Source: Irpex lacteus (Eukaryota > Basidiomycota > Agaricomycetes > Polyporales > Irpicaceae). From it: a DNA stretch of 64,000 bases. The stretch covers positions 434,001 to 498,000 of the forward strand of contig MQVO02000020.1 of the NCBI GenBank assembly GCA_001986395.2, written 5' to 3'. The notes below the pieces were generated by a model. That model was not told where the DNA came from and did no database searches. It saw only the letters and a program-made list of their open reading frames with translations. Positions within the stretch are counted from its first letter, which is position 1. Each line of letters begins with the position of its first letter. A program made the translations under genes and the position numbers. Positions 48,940-60,623 of this stretch are shown one piece after another.

Positions 48940-49291
48940 TCCCTTACAACGACACGCAGTGCTCAGAAGGGGGCAGAACTAACATGTATTTCTACAATCT
49001 ACAAGCAAATGTATAACATCATGTAGGTAGCGAATGTAAATGCTCAATATTTGGTTTACCACGACAGTCAACCGCAGACAGCAACTCAGAATAAAGCATC
49101 GGCTTTTTACGACGCCACGCGAGTAGTTGAAGTACGATCCTTATTTACATTTGAGCGGAATACGATGAGGCGAGTAAGTACATCAGATCATGGCATAGCG
49201 CCCAGTCATCACAGAGCACAGCAGTCAGCAGAGATCAGTCGAGAAGCGAAGACAAGCAGAGCACCAGAGCGCAGGTCTTCCATCAGTCAAG
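48940..49291. other. convergent 3' spacer
   Basis: 352 bp between the FGH stop (plus) and the kinase stop (minus). No gene is seen; expected to hold both 3' UTRs. Confidence 0.5.
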
Positions 49292-51423
49292 TCAGTTGCT
49301 AGCATCTGCGCCAACTCTTTGCACGTAAGCTTCCGCCAATTCGTCAATGTCGCACTGGATCCATTGGGAATGCATGGCGTCTTGGATGGTCCAGCGTTCT
49401 TCAGCGTAGAAAGCGAGTAAGCCGAGGCACAGAGTTTGAGCTGGAAGTGCAAGGATTGGAAGCCAATCCAGGATTAGTATTTTAGAGAGAACGACACATT
49501 CAAGGGAAATTGGTGAGGTGAAAGCTGGTAGCGCACCGTCGTCTAACCCCTCCCAAATTCCAGAAGAGAATTCTACATCGTCGTCGACGATGCGCCTTCG
49601 GACCTTTCTATCATTGCGGACGTAATTGAGAGACAGTTTCTCCTCCCATGACTTCAGATCCGCTACTGAGCCCTCTTCATCGTCGTCGTCCTCGGCGGAA
49701 GGGTCACCATAGTCGAACGGATGGTGTCCTCTTAAAGAACAGAGGCAGAACGTTACAACGACGCGTCTATATGATCAATGACTCCAATAGCAGGGGTAAA
49801 AACTTACGATAGCATGATATACAGCATCAGCCCCGCGCTCCAGCAATCCGCGGGCATTCCGATGTACGTCAAGTCCTTATTCTCCAACGCAAGGATGCCT
49901 TCAGGGGGGAGATAAGAGACAGTACCACAAACGTTGAAGGTTTCTTGGTAGGATTTGTGTCGCGCGAGTCCAAAGTCGGCTAATTGTATGCGCGGATACT
50001 GTCCTGGAGCGTAAAGGAGAACATTCTCTGGCTTTACGCGGAGTCATTTTAGCAACAGCAATGCAGACAGGTAGATGAAATATCCCAGAGCTCTGAAGTA
50101 CCTTGACATCTGAACCGGAGAATGTGTTAGAGCAGGGAGAACCACTGTCGACGGATATAGGCTCACCACGATGAGATATATGCTTCTCGTGTAGGTATTT
50201 GAGACCTAGCAAGAGTTGATACATGATATACTTGGTCTCGCCTTCGTTCAGCCGGCTTTCCGGGTCTTTGTGATGCACGATATAGGAGAAGAGGTCACCA
50301 CCTGTGCAAAGCTGCAAAAATATGTACCTGTACCAGCGGTCAGCCCGAGTTTCCGTGAATTAATGTCACCACCTTTGCCGTACAGAAATGTCTCGTCGTC
50401 ATGGACGTCGAAGGCTCGGGTTATTCCCGGCTAAAATTATCGTGGCGTTTGGTGAGCTAGCTAGTACGGATCACACTGAGTGTATGCACCCACATGGTTG
50501 AGCCCCTTCAATATGCGGACTTCCTTCATCATCTTGTCCATATTGGTATCCTTCTTCTTCTTGATTATCTTGCATGCGACCTGTTTCGACGACCTATATG
50601 TGGTGTCCAGCCCGAGATGCACCGTCGCAAAGCTACCGGATCCCAAACAATGGTTCGTCAGCAGATACTGCCCGATTACCTATATGTTGCGCAGAAAATC
50701 AGTATTGCGACCTATACGGATAAATAAATGCGTACTTTTGTCTTTGAGGGAGAATCCGGCCGCGGAGTTGGATCGAAGAAGTGTAGTCTCTGTTCTTCAT
50801 TCTTCACGATGTGGACACAGCGGAAATCTATACGCATATATCAGTATAATATACGCTCTTGACTCATCTTGCTTACGTCTGGACCCAATCTGGAGAGTAT
50901 CGCCATCTCTAAGGAGAACGCAAGTTTTCCGAATGCGCATGCCGTTCAGCAGCAGTCCATTTGACGACAAGTCTTGACATGAAACCATGATCCCTCCTTG
51001 GCTGGATCGGATTCTACATCAAGAACTCAATTTAGTAAAGTTTACAAGCGACAGTATATGTGTAACTTACGCATATATCTTGCAATGCACGCCAGAAACA
51101 ATGGTATCGTGTATGACATATGAGCTGCATCTGTGTAAGAGATGCTTGATAACTATGGGAAGACGGCAAAGGACATACCATATTGCGGGATTCCTCCCGA
51201 TAACTAGTGGTTTGTCTATGCTTAAGAGCAGCACTACAAGAGAGGTAGGATTCAATATCAACTCGCGTAATGTACCATTTTATTGCTAACCTTCTTTACG
51301 ACCGTCGACGGTAGTAAGTAATTTGGCGCATATACTCGACTCGGACGCTTCCACCGTGCTCTGCGTGCGCCCCGGGGTGGCCTGAGGTAAGGACCATTGC
51401 GTTGGACACGTCGTACCGGGCAT
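49292..51423 (-). CDS. Chk2/Cds1-like checkpoint kinase (FHA plus Ser/Thr kinase)
   Basis: Predicted DNA-damage or replication checkpoint kinase. ATG 51423 gives MPGTTCPTQWSLPQATPGRT then QSTVEASES, with two TQ sites, the type phosphorylated by ATM/ATR-family kinases. An FHA domain follows: KPLVIGRNPAI, then VSGVHCKIYA, QDLSSNGLLLNGMRI and LLRDGDTLQIGS. The kinase domain has MGSGSFATVHLG (Gly loop), VACKIIKKKK (Lys), LCTGGDLFSYIVHH, KYLHEKHISHR joined by an intron to DVKPENVLLY (catalytic loop), IQLADFGLARHKSY (DFG) and VCGTVSYLPPEG. The C-terminus is acidic (DPSAEDDDDEEGSVADLKSW), then FYAEERWTIQDAMHSQWIQ, and ends GADASN at 49292. N-terminal TQ cluster, FHA and kinase in that order are diagnostic of the Chk2 class. 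Confidence 0.88.
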
Positions 51424-51866
51424 TGTGGCTACGATATAGTGGGCCGAACTTGGGTTGGAGGAGAGTTTCGTAGTCCAAGGTGGTTCGCGGAGGGTGCCAA
51501 GTCTGGGTGGTTCTCAGATGAAGTAACTTGGATCGACTGTGCGGCGATCACCGCACACTCGAGGATCTTTCCATTTTTGTCCGCTGATGGCTAGTTTGAT
51601 CTAAGTACTGTGAGCCCGAGTGAGGCCTCTCCGAAAATACGACGGTACGCAGCATAATTGAGTAAACTTTCACAGTTCATTGCCACGATTACAGCATTGT
51701 CATTCAAGAGGTCTGTGCCGCTGTGTGTTTTACCTACTCTAAGAATTATCGCAATTTCCCTGAGGGAGACGGAAGACTAAAAAGATATTGGGACTAGAAA
51801 AAGATATTACGGGTGAAAGCAAGAGGGAGTGCCAGAAAACGACAGAGAGCCGTTCAAGAAAATAAT
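51424..51866. other. spacer between chromatin gene and kinase gene
   Basis: Contains the promoter of the Chk2-like kinase and the 3' flank of the next minus-strand gene. No other supported gene. Confidence 0.5.
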
Positions 51867-54025
51867 TTAAGACTCGTCCATACTTGACGCAGGAGACAGA
51901 CTACCTTCCATACTCTTCGCGTATGCGCCATCCGTCTCTGGCTCCACCGACGTACGATCTGCATCGCTTGTGACTGAGCTTGCGGCTGTTTTGTCTCGAT
52001 AGCCGTTCAGTCTTTTCGCCCCGGTCGAATCCACCATGTCGACATCTGCATTGGATGGCTCGTCCGCCGAAGTCGCAGGAGCTGCGATAGGTTCTACTGC
52101 GTATACCCAAAATCTGCTCTTTTTCTTTCCAGCCACAGCTTCCACCACTGTTTCCGTCGGCTTGACCGCAGCAGCGCCATTCGCCTTGAGCTTGATGTTA
52201 TTTTGGTGGGTGGGAGCACTTTCTGACGAACTTGCATTACTTTCAGCCGTACGAGAACGTTTCGGCGGCGGAACATCGAGCTGCGTTTCTGCCGGTGCAC
52301 CTAACCGCGTGGACCGTCGCTCTCCGCGCCACTCACCCCACTCATCTGCTGCATTCGAACGATTGCCATTGTTGAGGACTGCTGTGCGGGTTGATCTCCG
52401 CCTACCGTTGTGAACCGAACGAGTCGATGGTCCAGCTTGATCTTCGTCCATGGGGTCATCGTAGTCTTCATCACCTTCGTCCCGATATTCATCTTCTTCG
52501 TGATCCTAAAATAAAGGAACACTTCAGAAACGGCGTGCCGCACTGCTGTTGTTAAGATTTACCTCAACCTCGGGATCGTTGAGGTAGGCGTAATCGGGAC
52601 GAGCCGCGCGTCGACGAGTCCGCGTTTCCCGTGTCTCTGCTTGGGCTATCAAAAGATTACGTTGCACGACCTTCTTCTTCGCACGTTGTATCCTCTATGT
52701 GAGATGGCATTAGCACACTGTCTTTATTACGAATACGAGAGACAGGACTGGGCCAGTCTGTGAAATTTGAAAGTTGTCAAACTCACCAGTAGCTCAGCTT
52801 CGATAGCGGGCAGTCGATCTTCAGCCGCCTTGATGAGCGCAATGTGACAGAGTTCCGGTTTTGTGCGTCGTTCGCCCGCCTTAGCTTCAGGCGGTGCTGT
52901 CTTCTTCAGACCGTCTAGCCAAGCGATGTATTCCTCCTGAGTAGAGCAGACGCACTGGAATGTGGACGTGACCTTCCATGGGTTTGTGGACACGTATACT
53001 CGTGGCGAATCTTAAGGGGAAGCACGGAACGGTGAGCCGCGGACACAAGGAGAAAAGGCATGATGAGAGGCCGCGATATGCCGAATGCGTGTGTTTCAAT
53101 GACTCCCGATTGGAGTGCAAATACGCGCAAATACGGTGCGGGAAGGATGTAGCAATAAAATTGAGAGCTTACGCACCATCAGCTATCCAGTATCGTTTTC
53201 GCTGATTGTCCTGACCCAATGGCACAAAAAGTAGGTTCTCTTGGCTGAAAGGATCACTTGGAGGTGGTGGAGGAGCGGTTGTCTCTGCTTTCTTGTGTTT
53301 ATTGCGTATGACACCCCACGCGCGGTCAATGAGAGCCTTGATCTCTATGCTGTGGCAAAGCTGCAGTTCCACTAGCTGCCGAAGTATTTTCAGCTAGGAG
53401 AGTGAAAAGAGATTACAATAAGTGCACTGAGTCGGCGCCCCACTAATAATATAAATTCACCTTTGTATCCCACTCCATCGTCCAGAAATCGCCATTTGAG
53501 CCAGCGAAGGGGTCCATGTTCTTCTTCAGATCTTCATCCCAGAAGACAGACCTTTCATTAGACCGCGAGAACTCTTGCAGGACAGTGGCCACAGTTGTCG
53601 AGATCACGTCAGAACTTCGGGAACGAGGCAACGAACACGTCAGCAAACGAGGCGTGACATGCACAAGGGTCGTGCAGTTTGTGCGCACCTCAAGTTACGC
53701 GTCTGGGGCCGCAGGTTTCGTATGAACCGTGCCAGGATCTGGGTCATTATGGGGTTGGCGTCCTTGACAAGAATCGCATCCTCCAAGCTAGAAACGCCAA
53801 CAAAGACCCTGAGGTTGAACAAAGCAGTCTTCAAATAATGAACCTGTGTACGTACTCCATCGGTGAATCCAGCCCTTCGACCTTCGACCTCATCTGCGTG
53901 AACTTGCATATGAATGCGTACACAAAGAGTGTTTCCCATCTGTCCTTTGGATGTTTCGCGTCTGAAGGCGGACATACGTGTCCCTTCCTGTCTCCTGCTG
54001 CTTCAGCTGGTGGGACGGGTTTCAT
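51867..54025 (-). CDS. conserved nuclear protein, WHIM-like chromatin-remodelling factor
   Basis: Not assignable to a named orthologue. From ATG 54025 (MKPVPPAEAAGDRKGHVCPP) the order is: DAKHPKDRWETLFVYAFICK (DDT-like helical start); KDANPIMTQILARFIRNLRP; RSVFWDEDLKKNMDPFAGSN; a helical stretch LCHSIEIKALIDRAWGVIRN; NLLFVPLGQDNQRKRYWIAD; STNPWKVTSTFQCVCSTQEE; AHRR-like coiled coil; then a basic, Ser/Asp-rich nuclear tail ending SPASSMDES. The LGxDxxxxRYW block followed by a Trp-containing strand resembles WHIM2/WHIM3 motifs of ISWI-associated subunits. I infer a chromatin-remodelling accessory role. At least six exons. The ATG at 54025 is preferred because the longer frame starts at GTG. Confidence 0.6.
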
Positions 54026-54324
54026 GGTAGGACTTGAGCGTGTTGCATGAAAGAGAGAAGCAAGAGAGGTCACGGCTAACGCGCCGACTCATACTTATTC
54101 CGTCACGGCGAGCCAAATATCAGGTAAACAAATATCAAGCATGACCACGTTCTTGTTCTCACTAGCTAACTTAGATGCTTTGGGATAAACGAAATGTGAA
54201 GCCTGAAACAAGTATTTGCAGGCGAATATTCTTTGACGACGCGAAAGAGACCAGACATGCATTTGCGCAAACGGCAATGTAACATGGAACATGTAGTAGG
54301 TACGATAAAGTGACAGTCGACGTG

Positions 54325-54877
54325 TTATCCGGGGCCAACCTAAAAAGGACCATCAGACACACGATATGCACGCAGCCAGACCAGACATACCTTAGGAATA
54401 TCGTGGTGCTCGCTGAGAGCTTCCAACTTCGAGTTGAACTCATTGACCCTGTCTTTGTGGGTCTTGGTTGCCATCCGCGCAACTTTCTCTGCAAGCTGAA
54501 CGAAGCAAGTTAGAAAGGGGGGAAATGGACTATATCTATGTTATGGCGCACCCGTCTCTTCTGTGTCTCTTCGAAACGTTTCTCCGCTGCAGTCTTCCTA
54601 TCACTTGCGAGCACAGGTTTACTGGTGGAAGGGCCGGGAGAACTCGACTTCCTCTCCTCTTCCTCCAGCAGTTTCTCCAACCCTTTCGAGCGGCTGCTTT
54701 CCGCTTCAATCTCCTTGTCCTTAGACTTGGATTTAGACTTCTTCTTCCTGGAAGTACTTGTGAGCAAAAGCAACGGTAGATTATCATTGGCTTCACTCAC
54801 TTCTTCACGATACCACCCTCAACGACCCCTCCTTTCAATTTGAGGGAGCCGCCAGGGCGGAAGTCATATTCTGACAT
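54325..54877 (-). CDS. FAM32A-like nuclear protein
   Basis: FAM32A is a small conserved nuclear protein that in human cells contacts the catalytic spliceosome. ATG 54877 gives MSEYDFRPGGSLKLKGGVVE, matching the family's GxLKLKG start, followed by GGIVKK and a lysine-rich run (KKKSKSKSKDKEIEAESS). Then come LASDRKTAAEKRFEETQKRR, AEKVARMATKTHKDRVNEFN and SKLEALSEHHDIPK. A final tiny exon after a TTTTTAG acceptor reads VGPG and the TAA at 54325. The motif HKxRVxxFNxxLxxLxEHxDIPKVGPG is the FAM32A C-terminal signature. Four exons or so. The gene is divergent from TMEM115 with about 230 bp between start codons. Confidence 0.88.
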
Positions 54878-55111
54878 CGCCCGGCCGAGAGATGGTGGTG
54901 GTCGACCTGAGAGACGAAGAAGTCACAACGTCACAGCATTCTGCAGATGACTGTCACGCGCCTAATACGACGTCGTCGACCTGCCGGCCTAGTCGAGTTT
55001 GTCGGCTCGTCTCACTTTGTTTCTCTCGTCTTGCCATATAGCTCGCCAGGTCCTACGGCCACGAAAAAGAGTGGTTGAGTCACAGAAGCATCCGGGTGAA
55101 ACAAGTTCGGG

Positions 55112-56424
55112 ATGGCCGTCCTAGCAACTGCGCCTCTGCAGTTCATTGCATCCATACCACCAGTTACGCGAGCATTCACCGCTTTAACGGTTGTCTCTTC
55201 TCTGCTATACTATTGGCTATGGTGGACTTCAAGTGGGAATTTTTCTGTCCCTTGGCTGGTACTGGAGCCAGGATCAAGCATATTCTACCCATGGACGTTC
55301 GTGACGTCTGCCTTCGTTGAGACTACGATTATAGAGGTGCGCATCCAGCAGTTCAATGCGATGACAGCGACTCATTCTGTGATATCTAGCTTGCCTTCAC
55401 TCTAATAACTATTCCTGCTTCTCTGCGATATCTTGAACGTCTATGGGGAGCGGCCGAAACCCTCAAGTTCATCGTAGTGACGATTGCGGTATCCAATATC
55501 ATCGCGTTCGGCCTGAATTGGATCGAATACTTCGTGTTACGGAGCCCCTTGTTCCTGTACGTTTCTTGAAATATTGTATGAATGTCAGGAGTGACTCATT
55601 CAGATAACAGCTATGGAATGTGGTATCACGGCCAGATGGCCCTCCAAATTGGTGTTCTTGTAGCGTTTACGCAGCTAATCCCGGAGCATCAAGTTCAGTT
55701 ATTCGGTGTGCTCAAAGCGCGTGTCAAGGTATGTCACCTGTTCTGGTCTCTGTGTATATAATCTAAAGTCGCTATCGCAGACCCTTCCTATGGCGTATTT
55801 GACTTTGTCAACCGTACTATGCATTGTCGGGTGGCAGTGTCCGTGGATAGTCATTCAATTTGGCTGGCTTGTCAGCTGGGTATGGCTACGCTTCTACAAA
55901 AAGAATACGGATTCGCTCGGCAGCGGTCCACTGTACGGTGACAGGAGCGAAACATTCGCTCTCATTTCATGGTTCCCTCCCCTGGTGCAGTGAGTAATTG
56001 TTGAGGCGCATGTGAGATATTAATTAACAACTATTCAACATCCTAGTAAACCTCTTGGTTGGCTTGGAAACACTGTATACGGGCTCGCCACGAAGTTCCA
56101 TCTTATCCCTCTCAGTGCTTCGGATGTTGAAGCCGCGAGCTACAGTCAAGTACCGGGAGGTGCTCGCGCTGAAGCTGAGCGAAGAAGGTAATCCATCGTC
56201 TGCCTATCACATGCCTCTACTCATTATTTCACCACAGAGCTATGGCCTTGAAAGCACTCGATCAGAGGATGGCTGGCGGTGGCAACACACCCTCGGCCCC
56301 AAGGGCGGGTCCCGCTGCCGCCCCCAGCAACCCGCCAAGTACATCTAATCCCACGAGCAATGAAGTAAACGCTGCAAAAGTAGCCACCGATGCCTCAGCG
56401 GACATAAAGGGAGAAGAAGTATAG
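55112..56424 (+). CDS. TMEM115 homologue (rhomboid-like Golgi membrane protein)
   Basis: TMEM115/DUF1751 proteins are Golgi-resident, rhomboid-like membrane proteins involved in retrograde traffic. From ATG 55112 (MAVLATAPLQFIASIPPVTR): a first TM segment (ALTVVSSLLYYWLW), SIFYPWTFVTSAFVETTIIE, LRYLERLWGAAETLKFIVVT with a TM, GMWYHGQMALQIGVLVAFTQ, LIPEHQVQLFGVLKARVKTL and LSTVLCIVGWQCPWIVIQFG. YGDRSETFALISWFP and the conserved KPLGWLGNTVYGLATKFHL follow, then an Ala/Pro/Ser-rich cytosolic tail ending IKGEEV. Introns near 55,337, 55,560, 55,725, 55,990 and 56,190. It sits directly upstream of COG1, whose complex is reported to interact with TMEM115 in human cells. Confidence 0.88.
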
Positions 56425-56796
56425 CCTATCTAATTTCCACGACAATTCACGACTCCTACATACTTACTGTAGATTACACTTTATGTGGCTTCAGTTCCAT
56501 TATTTCTTTGGAGGTTTTGTAATACGTTGTGCGCTCCGGTATCCATTCGAATTTAGTTCACCCTCTCGACAAAACTGGCTCTCAATGCCACACATCCGAG
56601 TGGAATTTGAGGCTGTTTACATTCCATGATAAGTAGTATGCATTCGCTCCCTGAAACATTGAGAGCGCTATGCAGTTGCAAGGAGCGCTCGCTCTCGATG
56701 TCAAGTTACAGCCACCAGTAGCGACTCGCTGCCGGACTTATACCCCCCACCTCGCATCGCACTGAAGTTGGAATAGCTTATCTCTATACCAAAATA
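56425..56796. other. spacer between TMEM115 and COG1 genes
   Basis: 372 bp containing the 3' flank of TMEM115 and the promoter of COG1. No gene seen. Confidence 0.5.
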
Positions 56797-59700
56797 ATGT
56801 CCAGGCGACCCTCCGTTGCGTCTTTATCTTCCATTGGATCCGGTCTCTTGAAGCCCATATCTCTTCCAACACTCTCGGAGTCGCGATCCAAACCGTCCCA
56901 AACGAATGGCTCAGCCGTCGTCCCATCTCGCAGTGCTTCTTATGGTGCCAATCTCGAAGTCATTACTGAGCGGAATTTGGACGCATGGGATCCCGACGAT
57001 TTGTTCACTAAACATACAGTATCAGAGGTGAAGGCCATACAGCAGCGTTTAAGGTACATATAGCTCGACTCTCAGGTTGCAAGGTGTCTCTGACAAGAGC
57101 CAATATAATAGGGGCGATGCGGAAGCGAAGCAGGAGGAACTACGTCTTATGGTCGGGTACGTAGTCTCGAACAAATGTCTGTGTTGCGCTCACCTATACC
57201 ATGAAAGGGCAGGGAACGCTATCGGGACTTGCTACAGGCATCGACCTCCATTATTTCTATAGCATCCTCATCGAGCCATGTTCTCTCTGCCATTCACGAG
57301 GTTCGAAGAGCCACTGCATCTATCCGACCATTCGAGAGTGCGCACGTATCCGCTGGAGGTCAAGGAGGTAAGGGCGCACCTTCTGCTGTCGTAACATTCT
57401 TCTCATAGCCAATACAACAGATGAACATCTTCAGACACTCCAGTCGTTAGCTGCGCATCTCAAGCTACTACTGGATGCTCCGGAGCATCTGTGGCGGTTC
57501 ATGGAACGGAAGCTTTATCTTCACGCTGCTTGGCTGTTCCTGTTGTCGAGAGTGGTTCACAGGTCGCTACTACGAGGAGAGGAAGACGACGACGTTACGT
57601 GGCATGCGCTTGGAATTGATATCTCTGTGAGCCGTGTTATTCTTTCCCCGTGGTAACCCATATTCTGAATCTCCCTCCCTCCCGAATAGGAGCAATTTCC
57701 CATCGTACAACGACAGTGGGACGCTGTTTCCCAATTTCGCTCACAAATATCGCACAAAGCGACAATGGCTTTACGTGAAACCAACTTATCACCTTCCGTA
57801 TGTCATCTCACGGTATTGCGCGAATCTACCCACTGACTGAGCGTTCAGGAAGTCTGCGCGATTCTTCTTACACTTCACCTGCTCGAGTCCCGACCCTTAC
57901 CAGAAACACTCGCTACTTTCCTCGCCCAAAGAACAAGAAGTCTCAATGCGAACCTGACTCGGAGTAGTGAGCTTGCTCCCAATGGTTCTGCTTCAGTTGC
58001 CTCGGCCGATGAAGAAGGAGGTGTTGCAAAGTCACGAAAAGTTATTATTCGCGAAACTCGCCGGAAGCTCAAGACCGTCCTCGACATCGTCATGCGGACC
58101 GTCGGTATCTCTCGGCGGATATTCATCCAGTCTGCCAATAGTAGCGGGCTCATGCGCGAAGTGCTGCGACACGTACAGGGCGAAATTGGGGTATCCACCG
58201 AAAGTCTTCCGTCGGAAGTTGCCCTGACAAGTCAGACGCTGTTGACATCTCTGCCATCCTCAAATCACTTCCTCCTCTTGCCTGCTGCTATCAGGTCGTA
58301 CAAACCATACATCGACTCAGGCCCTCTGCTCGCCTGTGAACAAGATGGTCAGATCAAAAATAAGCTGGGGGACTGGTTCAAGAAGGCAGTGCAAAGCATT
58401 GAATCTGCTATGGGATCATGGTTTGCGGGGCTCAACACGATACGAGATGTTTGGGAGCTACGACGTTGGTGCAAGACGTGGCTAAGATCTGCTGATGAAC
58501 TCGATGCACAGGAGATAGAGGAATTCGAGGCTGTATTGGACTCAGTTTGTCGCCAGTTGGCGGTGAAGATATGGAAGTCTGCCTTGAATGTTACGGATAC
58601 TGTTTTCCGAGAACATGTATCGACGGCCGTTGATAACATTAGAAAGAATCACGGTATTGCATCTATCGGTGAGAGCGGCCGGATCGAATCATCCTCTCAA
58701 TGTGCTATTACTGATTGCAGGAATCTCTTCAGATCTTGCACCTGTCAATTATCTATTCAACGCACCCCCCGTACCCTCTGTGGCTCACGGCACGACCATA
58801 ATAGCATCGAGTGACACATCGTTCCATGTGTATCGCGACTCTTTGACGCGGCAAATCATCGCACGAACACCGCAGGTTGACGATGTGCTGAGCACAGTGG
58901 AGAAACATGTGACGAGTGTCCGCGAAGACTTCAATGCCACTCAGCAAGAATCAGAAGTTACCAGGCAGGTGCCTTTGCCATATGCTTGTGCCAATGCTCA
59001 TGTCAATTTTTCACTGTGTAGCAGTCGAGCCTTCACAGTACAGCTGGCAGACGATTACAGTCATGACGCGGCAGCGTTGAGCTCATCATTAGTCCGTACC
59101 TTAGATGATCAACTGAAGGAGCTAGGCAGCGATAGTGGTAAGCGGTATGAGTTTTGTCCGTAACAGTCGTTTACTGGCCGTCATAGATTTGCATGCTGTC
59201 ATCTTTGTTGGGCGAATAGCAGACCACCTTTCTTCGGCAACTTCGTTCATAGAGAGTTTGGCCTGCACAAAAGATGCGACAGCAGGTAAGGCCACCGTTG
59301 TCAACTACGTTGCCTCTATGCTCATCACAAGTTCTCAGCTTTCCACACTCAATTGACTGCGCTCTATGACCGGACACTGGAGCGGTGGCACGCGCAAACA
59401 GTGACGGATGTCATTAGGATACATTGGCCAGAACCGACTCTATCACAGCGTGAGGGCAATCACACAGATGGTGAGTAGATAAAGCATTTGCTGTGGCATA
59501 TTTGATTTATTCTCCACTGCAGACATATCGTCTCCTGCAAGACCATCTGCTCCATTGGTGGACAGTCTACTGGCTTTATCCTCGGCAGCACAGACGCTGG
59601 GCGTCCACACGAACACGGAACGGCTCAGCACAGTTATACAAGTGATACTCAGTCGTTTTGTGACTGCCCTTGTTCGCAAGCTGGGCAATGGAGAGGGTCT

Positions 59701-60126
59701 GATACCGACTACTCAAGGTCATTGGGATCTGGCCTTCTTGCTTCTTCTAGTAGAGGCTTGGGGGTCAGAGATGGAAGAGACACGAACATTGCTACATGCT
59801 CATATACCGTGGTCAACCGATGCGGTACGTTTAATTATATCATGGTCAGGCCACGCATGCTCATCATAATCTCGGTGCCTTAGGAATGGCCCCCAAATGT
59901 CCGTGACAGCCTCGCGGAGTGCCTGTCAAGGTCGCAGGTGCTCCTAGGACTTTTATTGCCTCCACCGGCATTATCGACGGCTTCGACGGCAGAGCAAAGC
60001 AAGTCATCAGGTCTACTATATTTAGGTCTACCTACCGTGGATACCCAGTACCATTCAGCGTTCGAATTGGTAAAGCCTTCCGCTCGTTTCGGTTTGCTCC
60101 TTGTAGGTAGCTCTATTTCGCGCTAG
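56797..60126 (+). CDS. COG1: conserved oligomeric Golgi complex subunit 1
   Basis: COG1 belongs to lobe A of the COG tether that captures vesicles in intra-Golgi retrograde transport. From ATG 56797: a Ser-rich N-terminus, then the Vps51-like region (LDAWDPDDLFTKHTVSEVKA, ADAEAKQEELRLMVG, ERYRDLLQASTSIISIASSS). Next are PEHLWRFMERKLYLHAAWLF, FPIVQRQWDAVSQFRSQISH, AILLTLHLLESRPLPETLAT, FKKAVQSIESAMGSWFAGLN and VWELRRWCKTWLRSADELDA. C-terminal exons contain PPNVRDSLAECLSRSQVLLG and it ends FGLLLVGSSISR at 60126. The DLFxxHTxxEVxxxxxRLR start is the COG1 hallmark. About ten exons. Confidence 0.87.
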
Positions 60127-60623
60127 TTACTTAAGTTATGTTATCAGTAGTGTAGTTCAACCGGTCTTTCCGCAGTCGCTGGGCTAGACCGAGATCTCCT
60201 AGGTGGATATGATCTGTGCATCTTAGTATTTGTGACGAATTGCAGATGCTACTGACACCCATCAGGACGCTGTTGATCTTGTTGACGTGATACCTGTGAT
60301 ACCTCACACCCTTGATGCGCTTTCAACAGTGGAAGAGCAAGAACGTGTGGGGCAATATGGCTGTACGACTCTAACCTTGAACGGCTGATGAAGTCCACCA
60401 TATGCGTGTTTGACTGATGATCTGAGAGGCCGAGAAAGCTGATATGTAATATGTACTCAGGCGTCTCCTCCCGTGACGGTTTGTCGCTTGCGAGGTGCTC
60501 CTTTCTACCTCACGCTCCGCACAACGCGAAGCCTTGTCTGCGCTGGTCCGCCCCCACGTCGATGCTCTGGCAGCTCACTAGCTTATTTATGTGGACTGCG
60601 CCCACTTCTCAACTTTAAACACG
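60127..60623. other. intergenic region, possible remnant
   Basis: About 500 bp between COG1 and the seven-TM gene. A short open stretch near 60240-60350 (THQDAVDLVDVIPVIPHT) looks somewhat protein-like but has no supported start or splice partner. The rest is expected to be promoter. Confidence 0.4.

Noticed and set aside
54510..54843. Plus-strand Ser/Leu-rich frame opposite the FAM32A-like gene
   Set aside because: It is the reverse of the lysine-rich FAM32A exon.
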